This document shows, piece after piece, positions 18,001 to 26,347 of a stretch of DNA of 64,000 nt. The translations under genes and the position numbers were made by a program. The notes under the pieces are model-generated. The model had not been told where the DNA came from. It did no database searches and worked only from the letters and a program-made list of their open reading frames with translations. Origin of the DNA: Flavobacterium sp. LC2016-12. Its GTDB lineage: Bacteria; Bacteroidota; Bacteroidia; Flavobacteriales; Flavobacteriaceae. The DNA lies in contig NZ_JADKPT010000003.1 in the NCBI RefSeq assembly GCF_015351595.1, positions 336,641 to 400,640 of the forward strand, written 5' to 3'. The first letter of the stretch is position 1. Every line of letters begins with the position of its first letter.

Positions 18001-18987
18001 TGCACCAGCAGGAACTGTCCAATTGTAAGTTGCACCTGCAATTGGGTTTATAGAATAGGTTTTACCAGTTTCATTATGATACACTTTTGCATCGCCCAGA
18101 ACTCCATAAGTAAAACTTCCGCTGTAAACGCGAACGTAATCAACTTGTAGTTTTGCCGGGAAATCAGCCGGAATTGGCTCTACTCCTGCGCCGTTTACGC
18201 TTGTGTAAGGCGTTCCTAAACTACCAACAGCCAAATTTAAAATAATATAAAACTGCTGATCGTTAAAAGGCCACCCGCCATTTACTGTAGTATTTGGTGT
18301 AGCAGTATGAAATAAATTGCCATCAATAAACCATTTGATAATATTGGGTCCCCATTCTACCGCATAAACGTGAAATTCAGTCGATAAATCAGTTGGCGAG
18401 CTATAACTTCTTCCTGTAAAATGATAACCACCTCCATCATAATGAATCGTACCGTCTATCGATTTTGGATTTCTGTGTTTGGCTTCCATGATATCAATTT
18501 CACCTGTAAAAGGCCAATTTGATGTACCGGCAGGCAACATCCAGAAGGCAGGCCACGCTCCCATTCCGGAAGATAATTTCATACGAGCTTCAATTCTACC
18601 ATATTTAACGGCATATTTTCCTTCAGTAGTTAATTTTGCAGAGGAATAGGGTTGTTGCGGGAATGCGGCATTCGGCTCGTACTTTGCCTGAATGTTTAGA
18701 TAACTGTCTGTTCCTTCTTTTACAATTGTTGCCTGATTTGGATCATAACGTTGTGCTTCCCCATTTCCAAAGCCGCAAAGCGAAGGGCAACCGTTTCCGG
18801 AAATACTTTGCCACTTAGTTAAATCTACGGTTGTGCCGTTAAACTCATCAGACCAAATTAAGGTGTTGCATTGTGCCTGAAGTTTTAGAAAAGGTGTAAG
18901 AAAAAATAGCATCAGAATGATACACCTTTTTAAAAAATAATAATTGCTTCTCGGTGGTCGGCCGAAAAAAAAGTCTTTTTGTTTCAT
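15034..18987 (-). CDS. giant T9SS-secreted GH16 laminarinase-like glucanase with repeated modules
   Basis: 1317 residues. Signal peptide ends near LKLQAQ (about 39). GH16 catalytic domain about 42-290 with GEIDIMEAKH at about 161 (ExDxxE, nucleophile and acid/base). It is followed by an Ig/PKD-like domain (about 290-375) and three related modules of about 175 residues (starting near 376, 554 and 729), each opening with DFQ/NYD/DYQ then a GKYVR- or AKYVR-like strand and containing a YYFDN strand. Next come a DUF1349/laminin-G-like module (about 905-1085), an F5/8 type C (CBM32-like) module (about 1094-1230, WIYVDLGSNYNINRVVLKWE) and a type A T9SS tail (MYPNPASNYVQLS to SKKLIKQ). It most likely cleaves beta-1,3 or mixed-linked glucan at the cell surface. 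The triple module resembles a carbohydrate-binding domain but I cannot name it. Confidence 0.92.
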   Translation of the reverse strand: MKQKDFFFGRPPRSNYYFLKRCIILMLFFLTPFLKLQAQCNTLIWSDEFNGTTVDLTKWQSISGNGCPSLCGFGNGEAQRYDPNQATIVKEGTDSYLNIQAKYEPNAAFPQQPYSSAKLTTEGKYAVKYGRIEARMKLSSGMGAWPAFWMLPAGTSNWPFTGEIDIMEAKHRNPKSIDGTIHYDGGGYHFTGRSYSSPTDLSTEFHVYAVEWGPNIIKWFIDGNLFHTATPNTTVNGGWPFNDQQFYIILNLAVGSLGTPYTSVNGAGVEPIPADFPAKLQVDYVRVYSGSFTYGVLGDAKVYHNETGKTYSINPIAGATYNWTVPAGASITSGQGTNTITVNWGTSGGDVAVATTVSGCAANTYKLAVITEAPLTVEKIHEDFQSNRNIVYGNKTGVLTEAVANPSATGINTSASVGKYVRNASELYDVLNIKNVTISNANDYVYGRKKLSFDIYTSAPVGTKISMQLENSLVTTAINFPLGRHSGYKATTTVQNKWETIEFEFEKVIDPNTSALTINNVVFLFESNSNSGATYYFDNLLTKAAPEKPIIATDVLQNYDGINKIIKGTTTGTYSVVANPGANSVNSSANVAKYVRNVTEQYDVLFFNTQNNIEDAGLLKNQTNKIMIDVYTSAPIGTVVSLNLENSATSLPANFPTGRNSNYVAITTKQNQWETLTFYYNSSPDAGTSNLAVNQMVILANSGSYTSDTYYFDNIRIGSTKLPDTFTPGVVYEDYQSTHNITFRDAIGTYTPNTANPNASGINTSSNVGKYVRKATELYDNFSFNTTLTNIGDFKAGTKKFAMDVYTSAPVGSIISWQAESNASIPSNYPAGRHSIYQGVVKQSNAWHTVIFTYASSPDASTLDSEVNRFVFLLEPGTSSGNTYYFDNLRALNLVSTENPPATLPAPWVSTDLGAVTPAGEATHASGTFTIKGSGNDIWETSDQFQFVNQSITGDAEIIAKVNSLTNTNTYAKAGVMFRETLTPTSKHAMTDVSAAAGVEFLSRDAVSGITTATVAAGTAPKWIRIVRSGNVFTSYTSDNGSTWTQLGTPRTIAMASTIYVGMAVTSHANGTLTTGVFSDVIVRNITAPTNTNLALAKTATASTEENATYSSAKATDGDAGTRWASSFANTSEWIYVDLGSNYNINRVVLKWEAAFATQYKIQLSTDNVFTENETINTQTASDGGTDDLAVSGTGRYLRILCTTKALTPYGYSLFEIEAYGSASTAKKAAVIIEETEVENTEFVMYPNPASNYVQLSIPDQLNNKVVTIYDNSGTLLIERKVESNDAQIDISRLKSGIYILNFKSDQKSWSKKLIKQ

Positions 18988-19442
18988 TTTTTTAGTTTTT
19001 TGTTAGTAAAGCTTATTAACACAATAAATCTTCTGTTTTCAAAAAACAGATCAATATTGTATTAATAAGACGACAATATTAACAAATAAACTACCCAAGA
19101 CTTCAATTTTGGGCTACGGTTTGACTACGGTGTTTATAAAAAATTGTAATAAACAGCTTTCAAAAAGCGTAAAAATACTTAGGAATTTACTGATAGTAAA
19201 AAAAACGCCGATGCAGCGGTTTTGAATAGGTAAAACATGAATTTGATTTGTACGAATGCAAAAGAAAATGTAGTTTACGTATGACGAAAGAGACTCGAGC
19301 GATAGCGACTGGCGAAGCAAATCCTCGCGAGTAGCTCTACAAAGATTGGTGGCTTTTGTAGGCGGAGTTACTTACGAGGATTTCTCCTTCGTCGAAAATG
19401 ACAAAAATGAGGGTAAATCTGCGTAAAAAAACATTTACACAT
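18988..19442. other. 455-base intergenic region upstream of the GH16 gene
   Basis: No supported gene; short open frames here are not convincing. The left part is A/T-rich and should hold the GH16 promoter on the minus strand, but I find no confident consensus. The right half holds the dispersed inverted repeat at 19281-19403. Confidence 0.6.
19281..19403. repeat. dispersed inverted repeat (AAATCCTCG...CGAGGATTT)
   Basis: Left arm AAATCCTCGCGAGTAGCTCT continuing to 19344, right arm 19353-19383 giving AAATCCTCGTAAGTAACTCC on the other strand; the arms pair imperfectly around a short loop (ATTGGTGG). Outer flanks TGACGAAAGAGACTCGAGCG and CTTCGTCGAAAATGACA look like element ends. A related fragment (CTGACGGAGGAAGGATGACA) is near 22635. 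Confidence 0.75.
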
Positions 19443-22373
19443 TTAAAAATTAAGAATAAACTCCGTAATGTTAGCATCTGACGGAAGCTGCAATTTCTTG
19501 CGAATGCGGTAACGGGTATCTTCAACACCTCTTACAGAGATTCCTAAAAGCGGTGCAATCTCTTTGGTATTGAAATTCATTCGCAAATAAGCACACAATC
19601 GCATATCGCGCGGAGTCAATTCAGGAAAACTAGTTTTAAGCCTTTGCATGAAATTATCATGAAGCTGATTAAATATTTCTTCAAACTCATTCCAATGCTG
19701 ATCTCCTTGAAGTTCGTGATCAATAATTCGGTTTATTTTGGTCAGTAAACTAAAATTGGTATTGGAATCATTTTTCTTATCAATCTGACTAATAAGTTCT
19801 TTAATAGAAAGTAAAATTTTATTTAAATGAATAAGATTGACCGTATTCGAAGCCACTTTAGCATTTTTCAGATTGATAGTAGCTTCGAGGTTTTCCTTCA
19901 TAATCGCCATATTCTCCTGCTCCAAGGCTAATTTTTGTTCGTTTAATTCGGCACGATTTCGCAAAAGTTGCTTTTCCTGATTCAGAATTAATTGTTCACG
20001 ATCGCGTTCTGCAAGATTTTTTTGATATTTGATAATGGCATAAATCAGAACTCCAAAAAGAGCAAAATACAAAATATAAGCCCAACTGGTTCTGTACCAT
20101 GGTGGCAAAACTTCAAATTTAAAAACGGTCTCTTCACTTACAACATCATAAATATTTTTTGCCCTTACATGAAAAACATACTCGTTTTCAGGCAAATTGG
20201 TATATTCTTTTTCAGTTTGAAGGCTCCATTCTGACCATTTGGGTTCAAACCCTTCTAACCAATACTCGTATCTTGTTGCATCGGCTTCGTCGTAACAAAG
20301 TGCTGCAAACGAAAAATGCAAAGCGTTATTTGAATACGCTAAATCCGGGCAAAATACTTTCTCCTCTGATTTTATATTTGTTGGAAGTACATCATATCGA
20401 CTTGAAAATAATAAACTGTCTTTCGGAAAAATGCATTTTACCTCAGAAATAACAGCTTTATATTTAAACTGGTAATTTTTACTTTTCAAAGCGCTGTAAT
20501 GAATTAGACCTTCCTGTGTTCCAAAAAAAACGTCTCCACTTGCTGTTGTTTGAATGTTCTCGAAACCCGGAACATATAAATATCTTAATTTCCTGAATGG
20601 CAGCTCTACTACATCAAAGTTTCCGCTTGCTTTTTGACTCATTCTGCCGGTATTTTCTCCTGAAACGTACCAGATATTATTTTGATTATCTACTTTAAGC
20701 AAACGAATGTGATTTTGCATCCCCAGATATTTCCTAAAAACAGGATCAGGAATCATTTTTTTGGAAGCAGCATCCTGCTTATAAACTCCTTTTGTTGTTC
20801 CAAAAAGTATTTGGTTGTTTATTTTGAAAGTATTCAAAAACAAACTTGATGGAAAACCAGCTTCCTGATTGTAAAACTGAACATTTGAAACAGCGTCAAA
20901 AGTTTTATTAAACTTTAGTTTATAAATTCCTTTATAACCGTGCGCAATCCAGATATTTCCTGCAGTATCCGTTTCAATCACCCTGCTGCTTTCTTCAAAT
21001 CCCTTTATTTTATGTTGAAAAACCCAAAAGCTATTTATTTTCTTCAACAAATATAGTCCTGTATAACCTCCAACTAATAATAAATCAGGATGATTCGGAA
21101 CAATAACCCCTTTCCATGTTCCGTCTGTTTTGGCTAATAATTGAGCTGAATTGCCTTTTATCTCGAAGATTCCGTTTTTTTCAAAAGCTAAAAGCGAATT
21201 ACCAAAAACATCAATATTCCATACATTTTCAGACATTCCCGAAATACGTTGAAAATGTACATTTTTATGTTGCCCATTTTTGTAATCGTCCCAATCCATC
21301 CAAAATACACCATTATCTGTAGCAATATAAAGCTTGTTCTGATAAATTTTGCTACAATATATTTTGGTTTCAGAATTTGAAGCATCCAATATTTTGGACA
21401 AAGGAGACGAAATCTGAATCAAGGAAATTCCTTCTTTTAAGGTTACCCATAAATTACCGGCGACATCTACTTTAAGATTAGTAACATATTCATTCTGCAA
21501 ACCCATTTGTTTATTAACATGCTGAATCAAATTCCCTCCACTATCCAGGACTATCAACCCCGATTGACGCGTCCCAATTCCAAAGTATCCGCCAGAAAGA
21601 AAAATTGCTGTTGAGATTTGATTTTGTTTTAATAAAGCATCAACTTTAGTAACAAAAGGTTTTAATTCATTGTTTTGATATTTAAAAAGTCCATTCTTTT
21701 GTGTCAGAATTACCAAACCTTCTTTTGTTTCAAGAATCTTTCTAATCTTCATTCCTATAAATTGTGTACTATTAGGAATTGCAATCAAAGCATCATTTTC
21801 TAGTTTCAATAAACCTTTTGCATTATCCGAAACATAGATTGCTTTTTTAGTCTCAAAAAACTCATCAAATTTAGAAGGAGATTGTAATATTTTGATTTTG
21901 TTTTGCTTGTAAATGAATATCGCTTCATTAGAGAAAAAGGTCACTTCATTATTACGGACAACTGTATGTAATACATCACCGAAATTTCTGAAAGAAACGG
22001 GAAGTAATTTTACGAGAGAAGTGTATTTATATTGTCCATTTGGCAATTGAACCGCATAACCAAAGTCACCTTGAGCGCCCACATAAATCTTATCCTTTTT
22101 GTCAATAGCAAGAGAACGGACCATACTTCTATTTTCCGGCTGCGTAACGATACTCCATCTTACTCCATCAAACTGCATGATGCCAAAATGATTGGCAAAA
22201 AACATCATTCCTTTAGAATCCTGAATAAGATCACAGTTTTCTGAAGCGGCTTTATAGGTTTTAGGACTGTAATTCGTGATAAAAGGAACTCCAATTTTCT
22301 TAATTTGGGCATTAACAATTGGATGCAAAAGAGATATTGATAGAATTAAAATTCTAATTATAAATTTCGTCAT
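19443..22373 (-). CDS. membrane-spanning beta-propeller sensor with C-terminal LuxR-type HTH
   Basis: 976 residues. Signal peptide (ending HPIVNAQ), then a large periplasmic region of two-component-regulator propeller repeats (about 25-640, for example DSKGMMFFANHFGIMQFDG and NLWVTLKEGISLIQI), a Y_Y_Y domain (about 680-750, YEYWLEGFEPKWSEWS), one transmembrane helix (about 760-783, WAYILYFALFGVLIYAIIKY), a long coiled coil (about 785-850), and a LuxR-like helix-turn-helix (about 915-970, LTPRDMRLCAYLRMNFNTKE then IAPLLGISVRGVEDTRYRIR). No histidine kinase or receiver is present, so this is a one-component regulator that would bind DNA from the membrane. It stands directly upstream of the hydrolase series on the same strand and is the best candidate for its regulator. 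Confidence 0.9.
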   Translation of the reverse strand: MTKFIIRILILSISLLHPIVNAQIKKIGVPFITNYSPKTYKAASENCDLIQDSKGMMFFANHFGIMQFDGVRWSIVTQPENRSMVRSLAIDKKDKIYVGAQGDFGYAVQLPNGQYKYTSLVKLLPVSFRNFGDVLHTVVRNNEVTFFSNEAIFIYKQNKIKILQSPSKFDEFFETKKAIYVSDNAKGLLKLENDALIAIPNSTQFIGMKIRKILETKEGLVILTQKNGLFKYQNNELKPFVTKVDALLKQNQISTAIFLSGGYFGIGTRQSGLIVLDSGGNLIQHVNKQMGLQNEYVTNLKVDVAGNLWVTLKEGISLIQISSPLSKILDASNSETKIYCSKIYQNKLYIATDNGVFWMDWDDYKNGQHKNVHFQRISGMSENVWNIDVFGNSLLAFEKNGIFEIKGNSAQLLAKTDGTWKGVIVPNHPDLLLVGGYTGLYLLKKINSFWVFQHKIKGFEESSRVIETDTAGNIWIAHGYKGIYKLKFNKTFDAVSNVQFYNQEAGFPSSLFLNTFKINNQILFGTTKGVYKQDAASKKMIPDPVFRKYLGMQNHIRLLKVDNQNNIWYVSGENTGRMSQKASGNFDVVELPFRKLRYLYVPGFENIQTTASGDVFFGTQEGLIHYSALKSKNYQFKYKAVISEVKCIFPKDSLLFSSRYDVLPTNIKSEEKVFCPDLAYSNNALHFSFAALCYDEADATRYEYWLEGFEPKWSEWSLQTEKEYTNLPENEYVFHVRAKNIYDVVSEETVFKFEVLPPWYRTSWAYILYFALFGVLIYAIIKYQKNLAERDREQLILNQEKQLLRNRAELNEQKLALEQENMAIMKENLEATINLKNAKVASNTVNLIHLNKILLSIKELISQIDKKNDSNTNFSLLTKINRIIDHELQGDQHWNEFEEIFNQLHDNFMQRLKTSFPELTPRDMRLCAYLRMNFNTKEIAPLLGISVRGVEDTRYRIRKKLQLPSDANITEFILNF

Positions 22374-22687
22374 TTTGTTTCTTTCTGTAGGTTAGTTTTG
22401 CGGTGTTAAGAACCACAATCAAAAAATCAGCTCTTGGGGAAAAGTCAATTTTCAGGCAAAAAGAAATTATTTTATCGTGGCTTCAAAAATTATAATTTGA
22501 CAATTTGAGGCACTAAAAAAAATGAATCTCTATAATCAAATATATAAAAATTTATTTTAATGTAACTAATTGCATTTTAATTAGATAATTCGATAATGAG
22601 AAAATTAGATGATTTTTAGCGCAATCTTATCATACTGACGGAGGAAGGATGACAAACTATAGTAACTTGGAACCTGAAACAAAAAAA
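22374..22687. other. 314-base intergenic region, no gene seen
   Basis: Very AT-rich region between the HAD phosphatase stop and the start of the sensor-regulator (both minus strand). It should hold the regulator's promoter; no reliable motif was found. Bases 22629-22652 (CATACTGACGGAGGAAGGAT and on) resemble the outer part of the dispersed repeat at 19281. Confidence 0.5.
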
Positions 22688-23326
22688 CTAAACTCCAATC
22701 AAGTCACTCAACTCGTCAAAACTATTAAAGAGAATCGCTCCTTCGTTTTCTAAGTCTTCGTTATTATAATTATTAGCAAAACCATACACTTTAAAGCCTC
22801 CGCTCACTCCAGCTTTAACTCCTGCCTTGCTGTCTTCTACAACAATACAGTCTTTGACATCAAAGCCCATTTCTTTTGCGGCATGCAAAAAAATTCCGGG
22901 TTCCGGTTTCCAGCTTTTTATTTGGTAGGAGCTGAATATTTTACCTTCAAATTTATCGAGTAAGCCAGCTACTTCAAGATTTAATCGGATTTTATCAACC
23001 GGGCCGCTTGATGCTACACAATACGGGATTTTTAATTTTTCTATAAATGCAAGAATACCTTCCATTGGTTTTACCTGTGTTTTGAATGCCTCGAAGCTTT
23101 TTTCGCGATATTCATTCTCAAAACTATCCGGAAGTTTTTTATCGATTGCCGTTTCTATATGCTGAAAACATTCTTTTAAATTACGACCGTTAAAATCGCG
23201 ATATGCATCTTCGATTTTCATTTCGAAACCATGTTCCGCAGCCATCGCAAGCAGAATTCCGTTACCTATTTTTTCTGTATCTACAAGAACGCCATCACAA
23301 TCGAAAATAATACATTTAACTTCCAT
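22688..23326 (-). CDS. HAD-superfamily phosphatase (beta-phosphoglucomutase-like group)
   Basis: 212 residues, cytoplasmic. HAD motif I IIFDCDGVLVDTE (7-19; nucleophile and acid/base Asp), motif II VASSGP (about 105; Ser), motif III Lys in SWKPEPG (about 138), motif IV CIVVEDSKAGVKAG (about 161). The helical cap between motifs I and II has the size of subfamily IA (C1 cap), as in YieH, GS1 and beta-phosphoglucomutase. It acts on small phosphorylated metabolites; the substrate cannot be read from sequence. It follows the NUDIX gene by 80 bases on the same strand, so a small housecleaning operon is possible. Confidence 0.9.
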   Translation of the reverse strand: MEVKCIIFDCDGVLVDTEKIGNGILLAMAAEHGFEMKIEDAYRDFNGRNLKECFQHIETAIDKKLPDSFENEYREKSFEAFKTQVKPMEGILAFIEKLKIPYCVASSGPVDKIRLNLEVAGLLDKFEGKIFSSYQIKSWKPEPGIFLHAAKEMGFDVKDCIVVEDSKAGVKAGVSGGFKVYGFANNYNNEDLENEGAILFNSFDELSDLIGV

Positions 23327-23352
23327 ACTTTATAATTACATTTTTTTAATTA

Positions 23353-23366
23353 CCCTCTGGAGAGGG
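23353..23366. repeat. small palindrome CCCTC-TGGA-GAGGG
   Basis: Perfect 5-bp stem with a 4-base loop in the 80-base gap between the NUDIX and HAD genes. It resembles the mini-palindromes at 6693-6850 in form. No T-run follows on the minus strand. Confidence 0.6.
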
Positions 23367-23406
23367 AATGTAAATTACAAAAATATTTTATAAAAGTGAT
23401 CGGGAT

Positions 23407-23871
23407 TTAAAGTGAAGCTGAAATTTTTGATACGATTTGAATTATAAAGTCGGCCTGAGCAGGGTTTATTTTTTTTAGCGCTTCTGCCGCTTGAAACCAT
23501 TCGGCTTTATCAATTTCGGGAAAGCTTTTCATACTTCCTGATTTTGGAGGCCATTCGATTTCGAATTCATTGCTTTTTAACAAAGTAACATCAATATCAA
23601 ATTCTACGGCCCAGGCAAAAACTGTTTTTCCTGATTTAAGTTTAACCGATTCAAGTGCTATAAAATCACCATCTACTTCAAAACCCGTTTCTTCATGAAA
23701 CTCACGTTTTGCAGCTTCAAGTGGATCTTCATCAACTGTAAATTCACCTTTAGGAATAGACCAGCTTTCCAAATCTTTATTTTTCCAAAATGGCCCACCC
23801 GGATGCACCAGTAAAAAATAAACAGTGCAATCGATAAATTTGTAAAGTAATATGCCGGCGCTTTGTTTCAT
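23407..23871 (-). CDS. NUDIX hydrolase
   Basis: 154 residues with a complete Nudix box: GEFTVDEDPLEAAK then REFHEETGFE fits GX5EX7REUXEEXGU exactly. The N-terminal strand SAGILLYKF and the context GGPFWKNKDLESWSIPKGEF resemble the group of predicted diadenosine-polyphosphate or NTP pyrophosphohydrolases that carry a conserved WSIPKG. Probably hydrolyses a nucleoside diphosphate derivative in the cytoplasm; the substrate is unknown. It lies 34 bases after the TonB-dependent receptor gene on the same strand, perhaps by read-through only. Confidence 0.92.
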   Translation of the reverse strand: MKQSAGILLYKFIDCTVYFLLVHPGGPFWKNKDLESWSIPKGEFTVDEDPLEAAKREFHEETGFEVDGDFIALESVKLKSGKTVFAWAVEFDIDVTLLKSNEFEIEWPPKSGSMKSFPEIDKAEWFQAAEALKKINPAQADFIIQIVSKISASL

Positions 23872-23905
23872 ATCTTTAAATATTATACCTAAAGATAAGA
23901 TATAA

Positions 23906-26110
23906 TTACCAACTATATTTCAAAATTAATCTGGCGTTAAATGGAGTTCCTGCGGTAAAATGAATTTCCTCTACCGGATCAGTTTCGTTTGCCAATCTGG
24001 TTTCTGTCAAAAACTGTGTTTCTTTCCATTTAGTATCGAAAATGTTGTCAATATTCAATCCGATAGAAATCTTTTTAATTTGATAATTTACTGAAAAATC
24101 AGTGATACAATATCCTTTTGCAACCACAGAGTTATCTTCATTTGCCGGTCGGTCGCCTAAAAACCTTGTTCTTAAACTTCCTGAAAAACCATATAAATCT
24201 TTAACAGAAATTCCATTCATTAAAGTATGAACCGGTGCCAGTGGCAAATAGTCATTTCCTTTAGGTTCATCCATAGAACGTGCATGTGTATACGTATAAT
24301 CAGTGTTCCAAAATAACCAATTCGTAAGCTGGTATCTAAATCCAAAATCAAATCCTTTTCGCTCTGTTTGCCCACTTGGCTCAACAACAGCTTCATCTCC
24401 AACGTATACAAATTCTTGTGCCAGATATAAATACCAAATAGCCGAATTAACAATCATTCTTGGAAAAGGCTTCCAGTTAATTCCAAGATCTCCTCCATAC
24501 GTTTCCGGGAGAATTTCCTGTCCTTTTTGAGCCACTACAACGCGGGTATCGTTACTGTGGAATCCTTTTCCTAACTTTAAGAAATACTGTATAGTATTAT
24601 TCTCCGTATACAAAAAATTTAATTTCGGACTAACAATAGCCTTAGTTTGTGTTTGGTTTGTATAGGCTGGCGCCAATTGATCTTCGTATCCAAATTTGAA
24701 ATAATCTAAGCGAACACCGGAATTAATCAACCACTTTCCTGACGTAAAATCAAAGCTCGTGTAAGTAAAAAGATTAGTCTGATTTACATTCCCTAAACTC
24801 AAATAATCCAGCACCGTTTTTCTGTTTACAGTATGCGATAATTCGACATCTTTATTATTGTCATTTCTGAGTCCGGCTCCTAATTTAAAGAACCATTTAT
24901 CACTCAATTTGTTGTTGTACTCTGACTGAAAACCAACAATTGTTCTGTTTTCTTTTTGTTTTATTTGATCACCATTTACAGGATCATTTAGAAAAAAAGT
25001 AAAATTTGAATATAGTTCAAAATCGTACTTACTTAAAAAAGCATTGTTTTTAATGTGCGAATGCTCATCAATTTTAGAATCATATTGAAGATTAAAATTA
25101 GTTCTTGCTGTATTTCCGCCTTCGTTTGGATCAATTGCACCATAATGAGAAATCGTTCCATCATTTACAGCTCGATCCGGAATCTGTCCGCTGGCATCCC
25201 ATTGGCTTGTAAAATGAGATAAGGAAACTGCCACTTTATCTCCGTTATTTACTTTAGCAGTATACTTTGCAAATAAATTGATTCGGTTAAAATTTTGCGG
25301 CGCATCAAAATAACCATCCGTCATCATGTATTCTCCTGCAAAATAAGCCGATTGATTTTCGGTATGCAATAAGTTGAACAAAGCAACGGTTCTAAAAGTA
25401 TCGAACTGTCCCGCTTCAAATGAAACGGCATTGTTAGTTAAAACCTCTTTTGTATTAAAACCAATATAACCTGCTGTTGTAAAATCACCTTTATCGGCAA
25501 AATAAGAACCTTTGTCAAAATCAATTTTATCGACCGTTTCCGGAATTACAAAATGCAAATCGGCATAACCCTGACCGTGCGCATGAGATACCATATTAAC
25601 AGGCATTCCGTCCACAGTAACGTTGATATCTGTTCCGTGATCGCAATCAAATCCACGAAGAAAGATCTGCTCTGCTTTTCCTCCACCTGCATGCTGACCA
25701 ATAAATAAACCCGGAACTTTTCGCATTAGATCCTGAGAGTTTGAAATAGGCTGAATTTCAAAATCTATTTTAGAAATCGTGTTTAAATACTTCAGACTAT
25801 TTGTAATGGTAACTTCTTCCAGTAAAAATGGTTTTTCCTCTAAAATAATAGAGAGCGTTTCAGTGTTTGAAACCTTACTATTTTTACTAACATAACCTTG
25901 CTTCGTGACACGCAGACTATCTTCAGGCTTGGTATTTTCCAGAACAAATTTTCCGCTTATATCACTATGAGCATGTACTTTTGAAATGAAATTATAAATC
26001 ATTACATCATTTAGTGGTTTTCCGTTTAGGTCTGTAACTATGCCATTTACGGATTGTGCTTTTACAGAAAATGACATTATAAAAATTCCAATTACAAATA
26101 GTAGTCTCAT
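23906..26110 (-). CDS. TonB-dependent outer-membrane receptor with N-terminal CarboxypepD-like domain
   Basis: 734 residues. Signal peptide MRLLFVIGIFIMSFSVKAQ; carboxypeptidase-regulatory-like domain about 22-95 (VNGIVTDLNGKPLNDVMIYN); plug about 105-220 (LMRKVPGLFIGQHAGGGKA, IFLRGFDCDHGTDINVTVDG); beta-barrel to the end, closing in an aromatic residue (LILKYSW). No STN domain and no SusD partner, so it is a stand-alone importer rather than a Sus pair. The plug contains an unusual His-rich loop (VSHAHGQGYADLHFVIPE) that might touch a metal or metal complex, but this is speculative. Divergent from the DUF4861 gene across 237 bases. Confidence 0.92.
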   Translation of the reverse strand: MRLLFVIGIFIMSFSVKAQSVNGIVTDLNGKPLNDVMIYNFISKVHAHSDISGKFVLENTKPEDSLRVTKQGYVSKNSKVSNTETLSIILEEKPFLLEEVTITNSLKYLNTISKIDFEIQPISNSQDLMRKVPGLFIGQHAGGGKAEQIFLRGFDCDHGTDINVTVDGMPVNMVSHAHGQGYADLHFVIPETVDKIDFDKGSYFADKGDFTTAGYIGFNTKEVLTNNAVSFEAGQFDTFRTVALFNLLHTENQSAYFAGEYMMTDGYFDAPQNFNRINLFAKYTAKVNNGDKVAVSLSHFTSQWDASGQIPDRAVNDGTISHYGAIDPNEGGNTARTNFNLQYDSKIDEHSHIKNNAFLSKYDFELYSNFTFFLNDPVNGDQIKQKENRTIVGFQSEYNNKLSDKWFFKLGAGLRNDNNKDVELSHTVNRKTVLDYLSLGNVNQTNLFTYTSFDFTSGKWLINSGVRLDYFKFGYEDQLAPAYTNQTQTKAIVSPKLNFLYTENNTIQYFLKLGKGFHSNDTRVVVAQKGQEILPETYGGDLGINWKPFPRMIVNSAIWYLYLAQEFVYVGDEAVVEPSGQTERKGFDFGFRYQLTNWLFWNTDYTYTHARSMDEPKGNDYLPLAPVHTLMNGISVKDLYGFSGSLRTRFLGDRPANEDNSVVAKGYCITDFSVNYQIKKISIGLNIDNIFDTKWKETQFLTETRLANETDPVEEIHFTAGTPFNARLILKYSW

Positions 26111-26347
26111 CTTTTTTTGAGGAATAGCTTAAAATTAAAAGCCGCAAAAATAGCGCAACTACAGCAAGAAAACCAATGGATTCAAGTTAAATATTGCACT
26201 GTCTTATACTAAACGAACTTTTTAAACTCTATTCTGATTTTCAGTTCTGTACGTATTTATACTCTTTATGTATTTTTATTTAAGATTTGATTTGTACTTT
26301 AGTCTTTCATTAAATCTGACGTAATCAGGAAATAAACCATCAAAATT

